Of a DNA stretch of 64,000 bases, positions 1 to 11,938 are shown in pieces. A program made the translations under genes and the position numbers. The stretch lies in assembly GCA_036924285.1 (NCBI GenBank), contig JAYKYS010000004.1, positions 12,742,001 to 12,806,000 of the forward strand. The letters are read 5' to 3'. A model generated the notes under the pieces. It was not told the DNA's origin. It searched no databases and saw only the letters and a program-made list of their open reading frames with translations. This stretch comes from Asterella californica. Lineage: Eukaryota; Streptophyta; Marchantiopsida; Marchantiales; Aytoniaceae. Numbering within the stretch: the first letter of the stretch is position 1; each line of letters opens with the position of its first letter.

Positions 1-1797
1 AAATGGCCCCATTCCCTTACTCTCGATGGTGTAAAAGTGTGCACGCTGCCGTGAAAAAGACCTCGGCATATATGCCAAGGTCTTTTTCTTTTGATTAACC
101 GCCGGGAGGCCCTTTCAAAAGGCTAAAAGAGACAGAGGGTTGAAAGATAGTCTTGAAATTTGAAGGGGTTGTGCTGGTCAAGTCCGGTGGTGGTAAAAAA
201 ATTCGAGAGCTATCAAAATCTTATGTACAGATTAGCTTAGGCAATAGAACGGGTAAGCAGATGAAAAAGTACAAATTCATATAGTAAACTACTCTTTTTG
301 GCTTTTGTTTCAAATGAAAATAGAAAGTTCCGGCGAGCTCTCGTGCTGAAAATGCTGGAGGGCTTGTAACCCCCCCCCATTCATTCAAGGGCAGCCTTCG
401 GCTGGCTACATGCCTTAGGCCGGCTAGGCCACAAGCAGCAGGCCGGCAGCCCAAGGCCGCTTGAGAGCTTGGTTAGTCGTGCTCGAGCAACACGGGCGTG
501 CTTGGCGAAAAGCAGAGTGTGTCTTCGCGCGCTCTGTGCATTACCTCCACAGTGGCAGTAGACCACAAGCACGGAACTCTTGAGGACCTCGTATGTAAAG
601 TGAGGATGTAGTTACAGGAAACTCCAAAGTGGACAATGAGGGGAATGCATGCGAAATCCCCGTGATTCTCATACCTGCTAAGAGCATGCAGACTGGCGGA
701 TAAATCCATAGATCTCGCAGAAGAGTGATACGCAATCAAGTCTAGTAACCACGTGATGGGTGAGAGACACAGCCAGAGACGTGTATGGACCAGCAGAACT
801 GAACTAAGTTAACCATGCGTCTTGGTGGTGATACAAGATTCTCAAGTAACAGAACAGTTCGCTGCACTATACTACTCATGTAGTGATTATCAAGTGAGCG
901 TACTAAGGTGGTCATACGGTGGGAGACTGGTTGTCGGAATCCGGTGCTGAAGGACTGTGGTCTCTAGAGACGAAGGTACTCCTCGCAATCCGAGGAAACA
1001 AGGACGACGCGGCAATAGGCTGTGTAAGTGACGATCTACGGTCCGTGTGAGAGACACATGGGCTAAGGGTGCCACTGTTCTTATGAGGCAAGAAATGCTG
1101 CCGTGAAAAGCTAGAGGCTAGAGAACTTGCAAAGATGGAGAAACTGTACCTGATGTATTGTTTTGGATGCAGCTGTACGGCCGTCCGGAAGAAAGCAACC
1201 AGTAAGGTTATGTATTTTCGATGTGTGTGTCAATAAAGCGATGCAGCCTAGAAGGCTGAGACGCCGTACCTAATACACGGAATTCACGTTGTGCTATTAT
1301 TCACCTCCTGAGCTTAGGGCAAGGAATGGCATAGCCTAAAACTACTGTACCGAGAGGTTGAATTTTCCTCTTCGGAATATCTCTGCTTTCCACGCTCGTA
1401 TTCGACTCAGTTTTGTGTCAGACATTACCCCGTTGTGTGAGGCACAGATAAGCATGGACAACAAGGATAGACGAGTAGCAACATCGTACTCTACTTTTAG
1501 TGACATGTAAGAAGATTCACATTCGAGATCTGCTCCGATTGCTTGGACAACTATAGTGTTCACAAAGCTCTATTTCTCAACTGGTGTATATTCTGTGTTC
1601 ATGATGTGATGCTGACTGCGAGTTGTACATGAACTATTTACGACTTCTTCAGAATCAGTCGTAACTACATCAAGTCTGTAGTCCTAGCACTAAACGTTTT
1701 CACGCCTAGTATTTTCTAACTGTAGCTAGAGCTAGCACTGCTGTCAGTCTCTTAGGGAACATCGTCAAACCCCCCTCCTGGTATAAAAGGGTCCTAA
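1..1797. other. Left flank without recognisable gene
   Basis: Only short frames of at most 88 codons occur, overlapping on the same strand in conflicting frames, and none resembles a known family. The stretch from about 330 to 540 is rich in GGCC and CCGG words and short palindromes, unlike the AT-rich DNA to its right. That texture resembles plant mitochondrial spacer DNA, but no organelle gene is present to prove it. A TATA-like TATAAAA lies near 1782, with no convincing gene after it. Confidence 0.4.
54..87. repeat. 34-nt near-perfect palindrome
   Basis: The left arm starts AAAAAGACCT and the right arm ends AGGTCTTTTT, around the self-complementary core GGCATATATGCC. Only one symmetrical base pair is mismatched. 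As RNA it would fold into a stem with a T-run at the 3' end. No gene is seen beside it, so terminator, transposon end and organelle-derived hairpin all remain possible. Confidence 0.7.
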
Positions 1798-3660
1798 TTG
1801 AAATATTCCCTTCAGATTGCTTTCTTGAATGCAAAATCCCTCTTTGGAAAGGGATTTCTTTCTAGAAAACTGGATAGGTTGAAAGTTAACAAACTGGTTT
1901 ATGATAATTGTTTAGATCAAAAACCAAAAAGTTGGTGTAAAAGTGTAACGTTTTCTAATCACTTTTCAACTCTAATTACCAGGTCAATTTTGGAGTTCAG
2001 ACTTAAACGTTATGAAGAGATGCAGTCAGAGGTAAGCATTCACGTCCACGAACATAAAAAGGTGCGGAGTCTTGGTAACCTAGACCCTAAGTATCAAGAT
2101 GGGGTTTAAATTCGTGCCGCTGTTGGGATGTAAAGTCTGTAAACCATGAAATATAAAGAAGCAGTTTAGTTTTCAGCCAAAACTTGATAAACTCGTGTTT
2201 TGGTGCGAGTGCAAGCTGTTGTGTCTTGTGGGGTCATGTTTGAGACTCCTTAGAGCAGATTCGCATTAACCACGGAAGAGAGCCGGATAGGAATAAGAAT
2301 CTAATGAGACAAAATGTATTCATTACATTTTACTTTTCTTTAGTAACATGGTATCGACTCTTGAACGTTGTGAACTTGGTCCAAGAAGGGAAAGTATTGA
2401 CCTATGGTAAGCTTGTTGATATGTTGTATCTATATTAGAAATGTTTATCGAATTATAAACCAGTTAGTAGAGGTCATCTTAGAATATTATCGTTCGATAC
2501 AAGAACTAATGAGAACTGATAAAGTCATAAAGAAAGATACTCATCTTGTCTCATCTCAAGAGAGGAGTATGTATAGTTTGGTAGAAATATAAATTTTTCC
2601 TCTTGAACTCATTTCACATAGCATTCTAGGATTCTCTTACTCAATCCGACTCTGATGTCCTTCTCGTCGGTATTACTTCAAGACCTTCAGTCAGTTCGCA
2701 GGTTCAGGTTGTGGTGGTGGTGACACAAAAACAATCGAGCAGGAAATCAGCTTGGACGTGCGTTGAGCTTCTAGTGCTTGTTTCTGTAAGTAAAGAAGAT
2801 TTGATCAATCAAGAAAGAAGTGGAAGTAAAGAAAAGCACAAAGCAGCAAATGTGAGAAGGACTGAAATTTCTGAATCATGTGACAGATTGAATTTCAAAG
2901 TTTCAGCTATACCATGTTGGACGGTGTGAAAATATACATAAGGAGTGCAAGAAATCTGGGACTATGAGAAGTATGTTCCTCCTGATAGAGACAGTTAGTG
3001 GTTGATGAGAGCTCAAGAGAGAGTTGATTGTTTATTTCTGTCAAATTCTTCCTAGGAGTTGTATTATTACATGACACTTGGTGTTCAAATTCGCGTGTTG
3101 TTGATCCAGTTGGGTTGCTAGTAGAAACAACCTCGTTGAATTCAGAGGATCAGTCGAAGATGAAGTCCAGTCAGTTGCATGGTGAGACACTTCCTGGAGT
3201 CAAAGATTCATCATTTTGTCGAGCATATTGCTGCAGATGAAAACTGTTCAACATCTCTGAAGAAATTCAGTGGAGATAAAAGACGTAAATAAAAGACAAG
3301 TAAGTCTTTACAAGACCTTCTCAACGTTCTAGAAAACAATCAAAAGATCTTTATAAAGTCCATACACGTCATTCCGTCCGTATGAAAATGGAGAAAATAA
3401 AACACAGAGAGCTAGTTGAGCTAAACATGAATTAGCATCAGCTTCTCAACTAAGATACAGATGATATGGATAGGATATGATCCCAAATTGCTTTCAAAGA
3501 GTCTACCATTCAGAAGTGTTCATCAACTCTGGACCGATAGACTTTAGTGAGAGATGTTATCAAGTAATCATCGATACTTCTGTTCACTACCACAGCTGAA
3601 TTATTTATGTGGATCTCAGTTTATATCACATGTTTGGATATAAACTGAGAAAATGCTTCC
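1798..3660. other. AT-rich stretch without recognisable gene
   Basis: Small plus-strand frames exist (103 codons from 1798, which opens with TTG not ATG; others of 60-72 codons). None shows domain motifs, consistent codon use or a splice pattern. I see no terminal repeats or tandem structure here. Confidence 0.4.
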
Positions 3661-3678
3661 AAAATGCTTTCAAATGAA

Positions 3679-3960
3679 TGTATTTTATACAGAATGTATG
3701 TTTCTGTTTCTTTTAGTGCACATTTACGGCTTGTTTGTAAAATATTTGATTGAGAGCTCTGCTTGTACGAAGTGCTAGACTGCTAGTCACTTCAAGATGA
3801 AGTTATCGTAACAATTTACATGTATTCTATACAAAATGTATGTTTCTGTTTCTTTTAACGTATAATTCCGAGTTGTATGTAAAGTGTATGAGTGAGATCT
3901 CTGCTTGTACGAAGTGGTAGTCATTTCAAAATGGAGTTGTCGTAACAGTTTACATACTGT
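3679..3960. repeat. Tandem duplication, about 143-bp unit, two copies
   Basis: Copy 1 opens TGTATTTTATACAGAATG near 3679 and copy 2 opens TGTATTCTATACAAAATG near 3822. Both then contain ATGTTTCTGTTTCTTTTA, a block with CTCTGCTTGTACGAAGTG, and GTCGTAACA or ATCGTAACA before TTTACAT. The copies differ by scattered substitutions and small gaps, so the duplication is old. There is no coding frame across it. Confidence 0.75.
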
Positions 3961-4329
3961 AAATTGTTGCAATCATATTGTTGATACCGTGCTAAGAATT
4001 TGAGAAGTGATTCTAATGTTTGAAAGGAACTTTGTAAAATTGCATTACGATCTCACTTCTGGTATTCTATGTTACAGTAAGTAAAAAATTCATCATCAGA
4101 TTGCATCCTCTGAATCTGTACTTATAATAAGTTGACTTCGCAGAATCAGAAGAAACACATTCTATGTTTCCGAAACAGATCGTAGTCTCATCGATAAAAT
4201 CAAATATTAGGTATATGTTATCATATAAAGAAAACTTAAGTGACAGAGTGGTTAACATAACTACCAAAGCAGAACTCTTATCTCGTGAAAACTAGAACCA
4301 TAAGTAGAACTTACGTAGAGTGTTCTTCT

Positions 4330-5340
4330 CGATGACAACTTTGCCATATATATTTTATAATGGCAATTTGGACTTCAGCTGATCTCAACTCATTTCTGCT
4401 GGGAGCTCCAAGAGATTCATACACCTTAGTCTTCTCAATGGAGGTACATGACCTTGCATTAGAGCTTGATCTACAGTTTCAGCTATGTCTAGTCTGATGT
4501 TTTGCAAAGTAGCACAAACATAACTAATCTAAGCAAAACAATCTAAAATCTTGTACATATTTTACATACGAATATTATCCAATAGCGCTTTAAAACATCA
4601 AATGTGCTTAGTAGTCATCCTTCTTCATGAGTGCTTGTAGTTACAAGAATCATCCTCGACACATAATCCATATCCGAGCACTGGAATTATACACCACTTT
4701 TGCTGGGCACCCAACATCGACTATGATACACTCAAGTATTGTTATTCCTTCGTGTTTCATGATAGGATCCATTAATCAGCATCTCGAAAAACTTTTGAAT
4801 TTTCATTATCGAAGTATCGTTAACATCTAGAAACCATCCATCTGGTCATACAACTACTGCTTGCATTACCATATTGTGGGATCTTTTATAAGCAAACCAA
4901 CCACCATTTGGAATGCCAATTTTCCGTTAAAACAGGAATTTTCTTTCTTCAACTTCTTGTTGATACTGCCATTGCATATGTATTATCACTTGTTTCAAAA
5001 CTGCAAGAATGAGTCTCCGACTATCAAAGACAGTAGAAACTCCAATTCCGAATAAAGCATGTAATGATCAGTAAGAATCACTTGAAGCAAATCATCCAGA
5101 CGGTTAATTGTAAATGAGTTGGCTCACACGACATTCGATTGATGTGAAAGCACTTATTCTCACCTCTGGTTTGAGATTAGTGTATATTAATCCAAGCAAG
5201 TAATCAAAGAAAGCATGTGCGTAACGAAACATCCTCTTGAGTTCATCTTTTTCTTCATGTTTGATATGAGAAGAGAAAAAAAAATCACCACTCTCACATC
5301 CTCTGTGGAATGTAAAATGATTCGTGTTCTGCCCCATTTA
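4330..5340 (-). pseudogene. Decayed PIF/Harbinger (HARBI1-like) transposase
   Basis: Read on the minus strand, pieces in changing frames line up with a HARBI1-type DDE transposase. The N-terminal piece (5337-5104) has FRYAHAFFDYLLGLI. Next come the helix-turn-helix-like segment LFGIGVSTVFDSRRLI (about 5055-5000), a tryptophan block IHMQWQYQQEVEERKF and IGIPNGGW (about 4910). YKRSHNMVMQAVVV then leads to GWFLDVND (about 4880-4800). The order matches the family, but the IDGTHI-type segment with the first catalytic Asp appears deleted, and there are many stops. Beyond about 4700 the similarity fades. No terminal repeats were identified. It is not functional. Confidence 0.55.
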
Positions 5341-8161
5341 TAATTCCTTTGGGAACTCTATATTCAGTCAATAGTGCGCTTATACACATCTCAAATGAAT
5401 CTGTCACTTAAGGGGTTCAGTAGTGTGCAAGTAAATAAATAGAGTATTTTTATTCAAAAGGATAAAAGTTTTAAAGCTATTTTTTGCTAAAAATATGGTA
5501 ATTTTTTGGAAGTTTTAAAGCAAAAGAATATTTTGAAATATTCAAAAGCGATCTCTTATTTTAGTTGAATAGAAAAAGATAGAGTCATCATCCGCATCTG
5601 CTGTAAACTTCATCGTAATCCTCTGTTCTCCTGAAAAGAGTTTCAGTTGAATTGGAACTTAGAAACTCATCAAGAAGAGCTTCGAATGCAGAATAGGACT
5701 GAATCAAAATCCATCAGAGTTGAAAGGATTGAAAAGATGAGAATTCTTTCAAACAGTCACGTGCATGCTGTCAAAAAGCTCTGAAATGAGAGTGCATAGA
5801 TATAAGTTTTGAAAAGTTCATGTTTATAGCTCTAATGTATTGTCATTCTTTTTCTTAAAGTAGTCGGTTGTCAATTAACATGTTCGGAAATACCAAAGAC
5901 AATAACAAAGACCAGACAAGACTACTTAGACTACCTAGTGATGTTGTATCATATGGTTCATCCAAATCCTTCTCAATAAAGCATTCCTACAACTTAGTAA
6001 AACATTTTACAAGACTTTCATAATTTATTACCAAGGTGACTTGATTTTTTCATTTTCACTGGAGCATGTGGAGATTCATTTAATGATTCACTTAGTGGGA
6101 TGAGGATGTAAGTGTCTTAATTTTGCAACATAGGGTTTCAATTTCGTACTATCATTTCCTCTACTGTACTTTGGGGTTTAGTTCAACTAAACTGATTTAT
6201 TTCTGTAGTACTTCACTAGCATTTAGATGTGTTTCCCATGTTTGAAAATCAGGTGTGTCTTTAGATAACACCAAAAAAATGGGAATGAAAATGGGACGAT
6301 GTATTATCCATTGAATCTAATAAACATGATAACATATACAATTATTATGCATCCAATGAACGTTATAACATTTCAATGATGTGAAGATTTGAACGAGAAT
6401 TATACAGTTGATGTACTTTTGTGAAGTAAATAACTTTTGTATTGCATACACTTTTATTGTGAGTTCTTGTTAAACGAGAGCATAAAGTCTGGCACATTGT
6501 TCAATTTGAACACTATTCAGCAAAACAATTTTCAAGGAGAAGGAGAAGTTGGACAAGATACATGATAGAGAGAAGGATCTAGGAGGAGAAATATGATCTC
6601 TTTATGGACAAAATCAGATGTAATCCACGTGGTGTGACAGTTGAACAATACGAAGTCTGTTATGGAAGTAGAGGTTAACAATTTGACTTCCTATTATATT
6701 CTTTTTCTATATGAAGTAGTTTTAGAGTGATTGTTCTCATCAGAAACTCTTCTCTCTTCTTGGATCTTAAGGTTCTTCTTTCTTTTCTATGAGAGAGACT
6801 TTGAGGTTTAAGGGTTCTTTTTTCTTCGAACTCCAACATAACCAACACACATTGAGTGCAAGTATGAATGGAGTTAACACTGATTGCTACTTGTAATCAA
6901 TTTTGGAAGACGATTAGACTTGAGCATTATGAAATAGATACAATACTTCTATCATATAAGGTGTCGAATTCAATGTGCACGTGTTGGAAATATTAGGAGT
7001 GTTGTAAGGTTCATAATCATGCAACTTAGATACTAAATCATGATATATATTTACTGTGAAACATTCATGATTTATAATGGCACTTTTATAGAGTAAATTG
7101 AAGTTACTTATTTCTCGAAAAACACTAGTACAAATAAGAGAATCCTTACGGCAAGATCCTACACAGTGTCCTTACGATTCTTGGTGAGTGATCTTACAGT
7201 TTCTTGGTGAGTGCTCTTATGTTTTAACACACGTCGTCTTTACACTCGTCTGATATAAATCAATGAAGTTTTATGCCGTGGAGGACTATACCGCATGTGC
7301 CTTCTATGATATGACGCTGCTGTCTTAGGAGCATCTTACATCCCAAAAGAGATCCACTCCACATAAAGTTATAGTCTTGAATGCGATTGGATGATTCAGA
7401 TTGATGAAAAATCATGTTCGTGCTGTTCGTTCTCGAAAGGAAGGCTTGTACGGTTACAAATGTCAGTTCATTCCTCCATTTTGGATATTCAAAGATAAAT
7501 TTATGTCGTGGATTCATAAAATATCAAACATACAAATACAACTGAAAGAAAACATATCAATGATTAATAAGTGGTAGTTAAAATAGATAACGAAGATGGG
7601 AAGTGTATTTTACCTAGATCTGTCTACACCTATTGGCTGAAATAATCCTCTACAATCAATACATTGACAAATGCAGAATACTTTAGCAGAAAGTGCAGAA
7701 AATATAAGAACTATTTTTCTCCTATGGCAAATCCATCAAGAGTAATGACATCTTTATACGGACAAAAGAGTTCAAGGATTACAAAATAAAGGAGTAAATG
7801 ACCATGTAATAACATATCAGACAATGGTAACTATATCTGTAATACCTTACCTCGAGGTCATTTTCTCGAGGTCAATTTCAAAAAAAATAATGATTAGAGG
7901 GTTAAATATGAAACTTAAAAACAGGAGATGAGTAGGTTGTCTGAACCTTATGAAGTTAAGAACTGCTAAAACTTTAGTATATTACGAGCTAACGATGAAT
8001 AAAATAAATAAAAAGTATAATTTATTTGTGTCAAAATAGAAGATTTAATAGTGTATCAAATTCTTTTATATTTTGACTTGGAATATCAAACTCCATTTTT
8101 AGCAGAAATAACTAAACATTATACAAACAAGTGTCTAATCTTATCTCGAGTACTAAGGTCC
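5341..8161. other. AT-rich stretch without recognisable gene
   Basis: No frame longer than 85 codons and no domain motif. CACTAGTACAAAT near 7124 resembles the start of a CACTA-type transposon end, but I found no partner end and no transposase, so it is not called. 5440-5560 is strongly AT-rich. Confidence 0.4.
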
Positions 8162-8383
8162 AAGCATGCTAGAGGGGATCCAATGTGTCAAAAAAACAAA
8201 GTGTAACTGCTTGTACGTTGTTGTACTATACTGTACTATGTTTGATTATCTACCTCATTATACCATCATCTTACTATCTACACCTTCAGATCAAATAACT
8301 AAGCCTTTCACTGGCTTCAGTAGTTTTTGTACTTTCTCCTTGTGAAGATTTGGAAAAACTTTTTGGACCCCTCTAGCATGCTT
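8162..8383. mobile_element. Small inverted-repeat element (222 bp)
   Basis: The left end AAGCATGCTAGAGGGG (8162 onward, then ATCCA) is the reverse complement of the right end CCCCTCTAGCATGCTT (to 8383, preceded by TGGA), apart from one extra base. The interior is non-coding and AT-rich, as in a non-autonomous MITE. The terminal eight bases AGCATGCT are themselves palindromic, so the true boundary and the target duplication cannot be set. A TA inside both ends would also fit a shorter Tc1/mariner-type element. Confidence 0.6.
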
Positions 8384-8999
8384 TTTGCTCCAGTATGATA
8401 GTGGGTTCAGTCTAAATTCTAATCTTTTTTGTGCGAAATCGTACTCTCTAGAGCTCCCATATCCACCTTCTCCGATTTTAGAAGAATATGATATGTAAGC
8501 AAAGAACCCGTAATCCCTTTCTTCTTACTTTTGCTTTTCAAGAGTTGATTTTAGTCACTTGTGAGTCAGATTTTAAATAAATATTTAAGTACAAAATAAA
8601 TATCTTTTGTTACAAAACTATATTTTAGAATTTTTATTAAAATTTTAAATTTAGAATATTTTTTCTACAATAAAGTTTAAAAACTTTAAATCATTATGAG
8701 ATGATAAATTATCCTATATTCCTCTCATTTGTGTTTAAACCTCCAATACGAGAGAAAACCAAAAACTAGTAAGGTTCTATCAAGAAACTGTCAAACTTCT
8801 AGATATTTCGGGTCGAACCATCCGATCTATACCATCCAATAGTCTAACCAAAGGTCTTCCGGAATAGTCATCTTGACAAATCCGTGATATAAAATTGAGT
8901 CAATCCTAGAGCTTGTTGATATCTTAATCCTATCGAGTCTACAAGTGAAACATAAGAATAATAGCACTGATAGTGAAGCTTTGCTTTGTGCTTCTCTTA
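8384..8999. other. Non-coding, with AT-rich tract at 8570-8720
   Basis: No gene is seen. The tract near 8570-8720 is made of A- and T-runs and could be a matrix-attachment-like or simply low-complexity region. The TTA at 8997-8999 is the left target-site copy of the adjacent MITE. Confidence 0.4.
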
Positions 9000-9413
9000 G
9001 AGCATCTCCTGCGCATACAAGCCACCACTGTTTTTTACTCGTTCTTTCATCTTTAGATTCTTCATTTGTTGGATGGATTTCTTAAGTTCATCATTTCTTC
9101 ATCTTCTCCTCATCCAAAAATCTAACTCGTCATTGTAAAACGGAACTTTTGCAACATCGACATCCAATCACATCGCTCATTTCTTCTGATGTCATGGTAC
9201 GTGGACGGTTGCAGACTTCACGCATTGGACAAAGTTATCAAAATGTGTGTATAATGCATCGGTTGTGTAACTTACAGCCTCGCAGAAGTACCATGTATGC
9301 ATTCATTTATCCTGACCTTTTAGGTTACTGTGTATGCTATGGATCGAAACTTAAACTCTATTTGACGGCAAGATTGTAAAGCAATGACTTTGTGTAGCAC
9401 GTTGGAGATGCTC
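9000..9413. mobile_element. Tourist-type PIF/Harbinger MITE, 414 bp
   Basis: It begins GAGCATCTCC and ends GGAGATGCTC, a perfect 10-bp terminal inverted repeat with weaker pairing further in. It is flanked by TTA on both sides (8997-8999 and 9414-9416), the usual PIF/Harbinger target duplication. The interior has a 76-codon plus-strand frame (9149-9379) with no recognisable domain, so it is taken as non-autonomous. Directly after the right TTA comes GAGCATCATC, possibly the end of a second, broken element. Confidence 0.85.
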
Positions 9414-9416
9414 TTA

Positions 9417-9939
9417 GAGCATCATCATTACAGCTAAACATGATAGTTATTTATTAAATACATATAACGCGTTACACAAAGGTACACTGCACCACTACTT
9501 TGCAATGTTGCTGTCAAAATATAGCTGAAGCTTTCGATTCACTGTATACACTGTAACATAAAATGCAGTGCAAGTCGTCATAAAAGGATCACCGACATGG
9601 TATATTTGCGAGACTGCAAGTTACACAACTAAAATACAGTATGTTTTTGCAGTTTTTTCCGACGTGTGAACTTTGCATTCCGTCCGCACACCTTGACATA
9701 AGAAGAAATGAACGATGTGCTTGGATTCCATGCTGTAGACATTTTGATTTATAATGACAGGTGATGTTTCGAAATGGAGAAAGTTTAAAAAATAGAGAAA
9801 GTAAGAAATCCACCAAGCAAATAAATACCCCAAAGGTTATAGACATGACAAATGTTTCTAACACAATATGTAAATGAACTTTATACTAATACAAAGAATT
9901 ACTATCAGAGTCGAACCAATTACCATCGCATATAACAAG
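9417..9939. other. Non-coding spacer
   Basis: It begins with the GAGCATCATC sequence just described. Two overlapping minus-strand frames (9589-9864 and 9621-9833) lie on top of each other in different frames and show no family features. Confidence 0.35.
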
Positions 9940-10190
9940 TGCGACGCTCTTGTTTGAGAACCAAAAGTAGTGGCTACTCTCTCATAGATATGAAATATCA
10001 GTAAAGGGATCTGTAGACTCATCATCTCTCTGGAGGGGGTTGTTTATATACTCTAACCTATAGACAAGAGGTCAATAAGAGATCAGTGATGAGTCATATA
10101 GAGATGACACTGAGGTTGATATACAAAAGATGACTGAACTTGGTAGTACTAAGAATAATTGAAATCTGAACCTAAACATTATCTTTAACA
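9940..10190 (-). repeat. 3' LTR of copia element A (outer edge uncertain)
   Basis: Minus strand: a purine-rich AAGAGGAGG is followed by TGTTAAAGATAATG, the expected polypurine tract then LTR start at 10,190. About 140 bases in lies TATATAAAC (plus coordinates about 10,042-10,050), a plausible LTR TATA box. The outer end is a guess, because no second copy is available for comparison. Confidence 0.5.
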
Positions 10191-10782
10191 CCTCCTCTTA
10201 ATGTTAGTGCTATTGAATATACACCAAGTTCAAGTCTCAATTTTTGAAATCTGTCTGAAGACAAAGGCTTGGTTAATATATCAACAATTTGGTCACAGTT
10301 GTTACCCATTGAGTAATAACATCTCCTAAATTTTTTTTCCCTAATGAAGTGGACTTGCACTTCAATGTACTTTGTTCTAGCATGGTGCACTAGATTTTTT
10401 GCCAATGCTATTGCATTCTTGCTATGTCCAGATTACTGTTGGAGTGTTTTGGTTCACACCTACATCCTCCAACATCCATCTTATCCAAACGGTCTCTCGT
10501 GCTACGTTACACATGTCATGATATTCTACTTCAGAGGAGGATAAAGCAATAGTTGATTGCTTTTTACACTGCCAAGTGATGACACCTCTTCCAAGCATAA
10601 ATGCAATAAGATGCAATCCGGACATTGATTTACGATCTGAAGAATCGCTTGCCCATCAGATTCATTGCAGTAGTAAGCTTGAGCTTCACACCATATCGAG
10701 CAAAAAAACTCTTTCGCTTATGTACTTCATAGTTCTCCTCTATCTGTCCGTAGTCCTCCTACAGACCCATATATACAGATAA
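10165..10782 (-). pseudogene. Copia RNase H remnant
   Basis: A minus-strand frame at 10,625-10,422 has TIALSSSEVEYHDM (the family usually has the Ser-Ser-Glu-Ala-Glu-Tyr signature) and WIRWMLEDVGVNQNTP. In the same reading direction it continues at about 10,405-10,172 with VHHARTKYIEVQVHFIREK and DILTKPL, the normal C-terminal end of a copia polyprotein. A stop near 10,420 separates the two pieces. Upstream of 10,625 the sequence is degenerate to about 11,400. Confidence 0.85.
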
Positions 10783-11399
10783 TATCCTCAAGAACAAACC
10801 TACATACCCCCTCTGTGGTCTTCGTCCTCAGAGCTCGTCCTTCTATAAAGTTGGAGAGATCCTCGAGTCAAAACCAAATATCGCATATCTCATAACCCCG
10901 CCACCAAGTCGAGAACCCACTGGAAGTGAATGCAAGGTGGATAAGTCGGCACAAGACCATCCCTATATCGCATCTTTGAGTAAAACTGACAATGCAAGCA
11001 AGAATTGACATAGTTCTTCACGTCTCGATATAGACCTTTTCACCAATATCTTTCCTTCAACTTGACATCTGTAAATCCGACAAGTCCAAGAGACTTATCT
11101 AAGCTATATCTGAGCCCATAATTGATAGTTCCTCTCAGGTAGCACAAAACTCTCTTTGCTGCTCTCTTATGCATTATTGTGGGACACTCCATATTTTGAT
11201 TGAGTTTTTTTTATTGCATACGAGATATCTGGTCTAGTAGTGACAACCAAGTAAATAAACTTCCCAACTAGTTTCCTGAATTTTGTTGCATCTGCACGCT
11301 CGTTATCAACAGAAGAATGTTGTTACTCCTTAGATATAACCATGGGAGTAGGCGTATGCTTACACTTCTTCATCTGAAAATCTTGAAGTATACTTTCTA

Positions 11400-11938
11400 T
11401 GTATATTGCTTGAGTGAGGTAGAGCATGTCATTGTATTCCAAAAATTGAACTCAGAGACAAAAGTTGAGAAGTCTTAGATCCTTCATATCAAACTCTTGC
11501 AGTAAAGCTTGCTGAACGTTTTGTACTCCTCCTTGATTACTTCCGGATAGTATCAAGTCATCCATGTATAGTGATAATAACACAATACCTTGAGAAGTAA
11601 TCAAAACATAAAAAGTTTGGATCACCTCTAGTAGACGAGAAGTCTTGCTGCTTCAAGAAGGTGTCTATTCTTGTGTACCAAGCTCTTGGAGCTTGTTTGA
11701 GACCATACAATGCTTTATGTAGCTTGCACACTAATTGCTCACCTCGTATACGAACAAATCCAGGTGGTTGCTGCAAGTAGATATCTTCTTGAAGAATCTC
11801 ATTAAGAAATGCATTCTTGACATCCATTTGTATGCATTTTAAACCATGCAGTTTTGTAAAGACTAAAAGAACTCGAATGGAGTTGAGTTTTACCACAAAT
11901 GTGAAGGTGTCTTGAAAATCCTCTCCCGTATGCTGCAA
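11400..11938 (-). pseudogene. Copia reverse transcriptase remnant
   Basis: The 126-codon minus-strand frame includes IQMDVKNAFLN, IYLQQPPGF and KLHKALYGLKQAPRAWY, all diagnostic copia reverse-transcriptase blocks. It then runs off frame at the place where the Asp-Asp motif belongs. The neighbouring frame carries a degenerate Met-Asp-Asp-like segment. N-terminal parts between 11,940 and 12,300 are recognisable only in patches. The enzyme would make cDNA from the element RNA, but this copy cannot be translated through. Confidence 0.85.

Noticed and set aside
1798..2109. 103-codon frame after a TATA-like box
   Set aside because: It opens with TTG, its first ATG is far downstream, and no family motif is present.
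7120..7230. CACTA transposon end
   Set aside because: CACTAGTACAAAT alone is weak. No partner inverted repeat or transposase was found.
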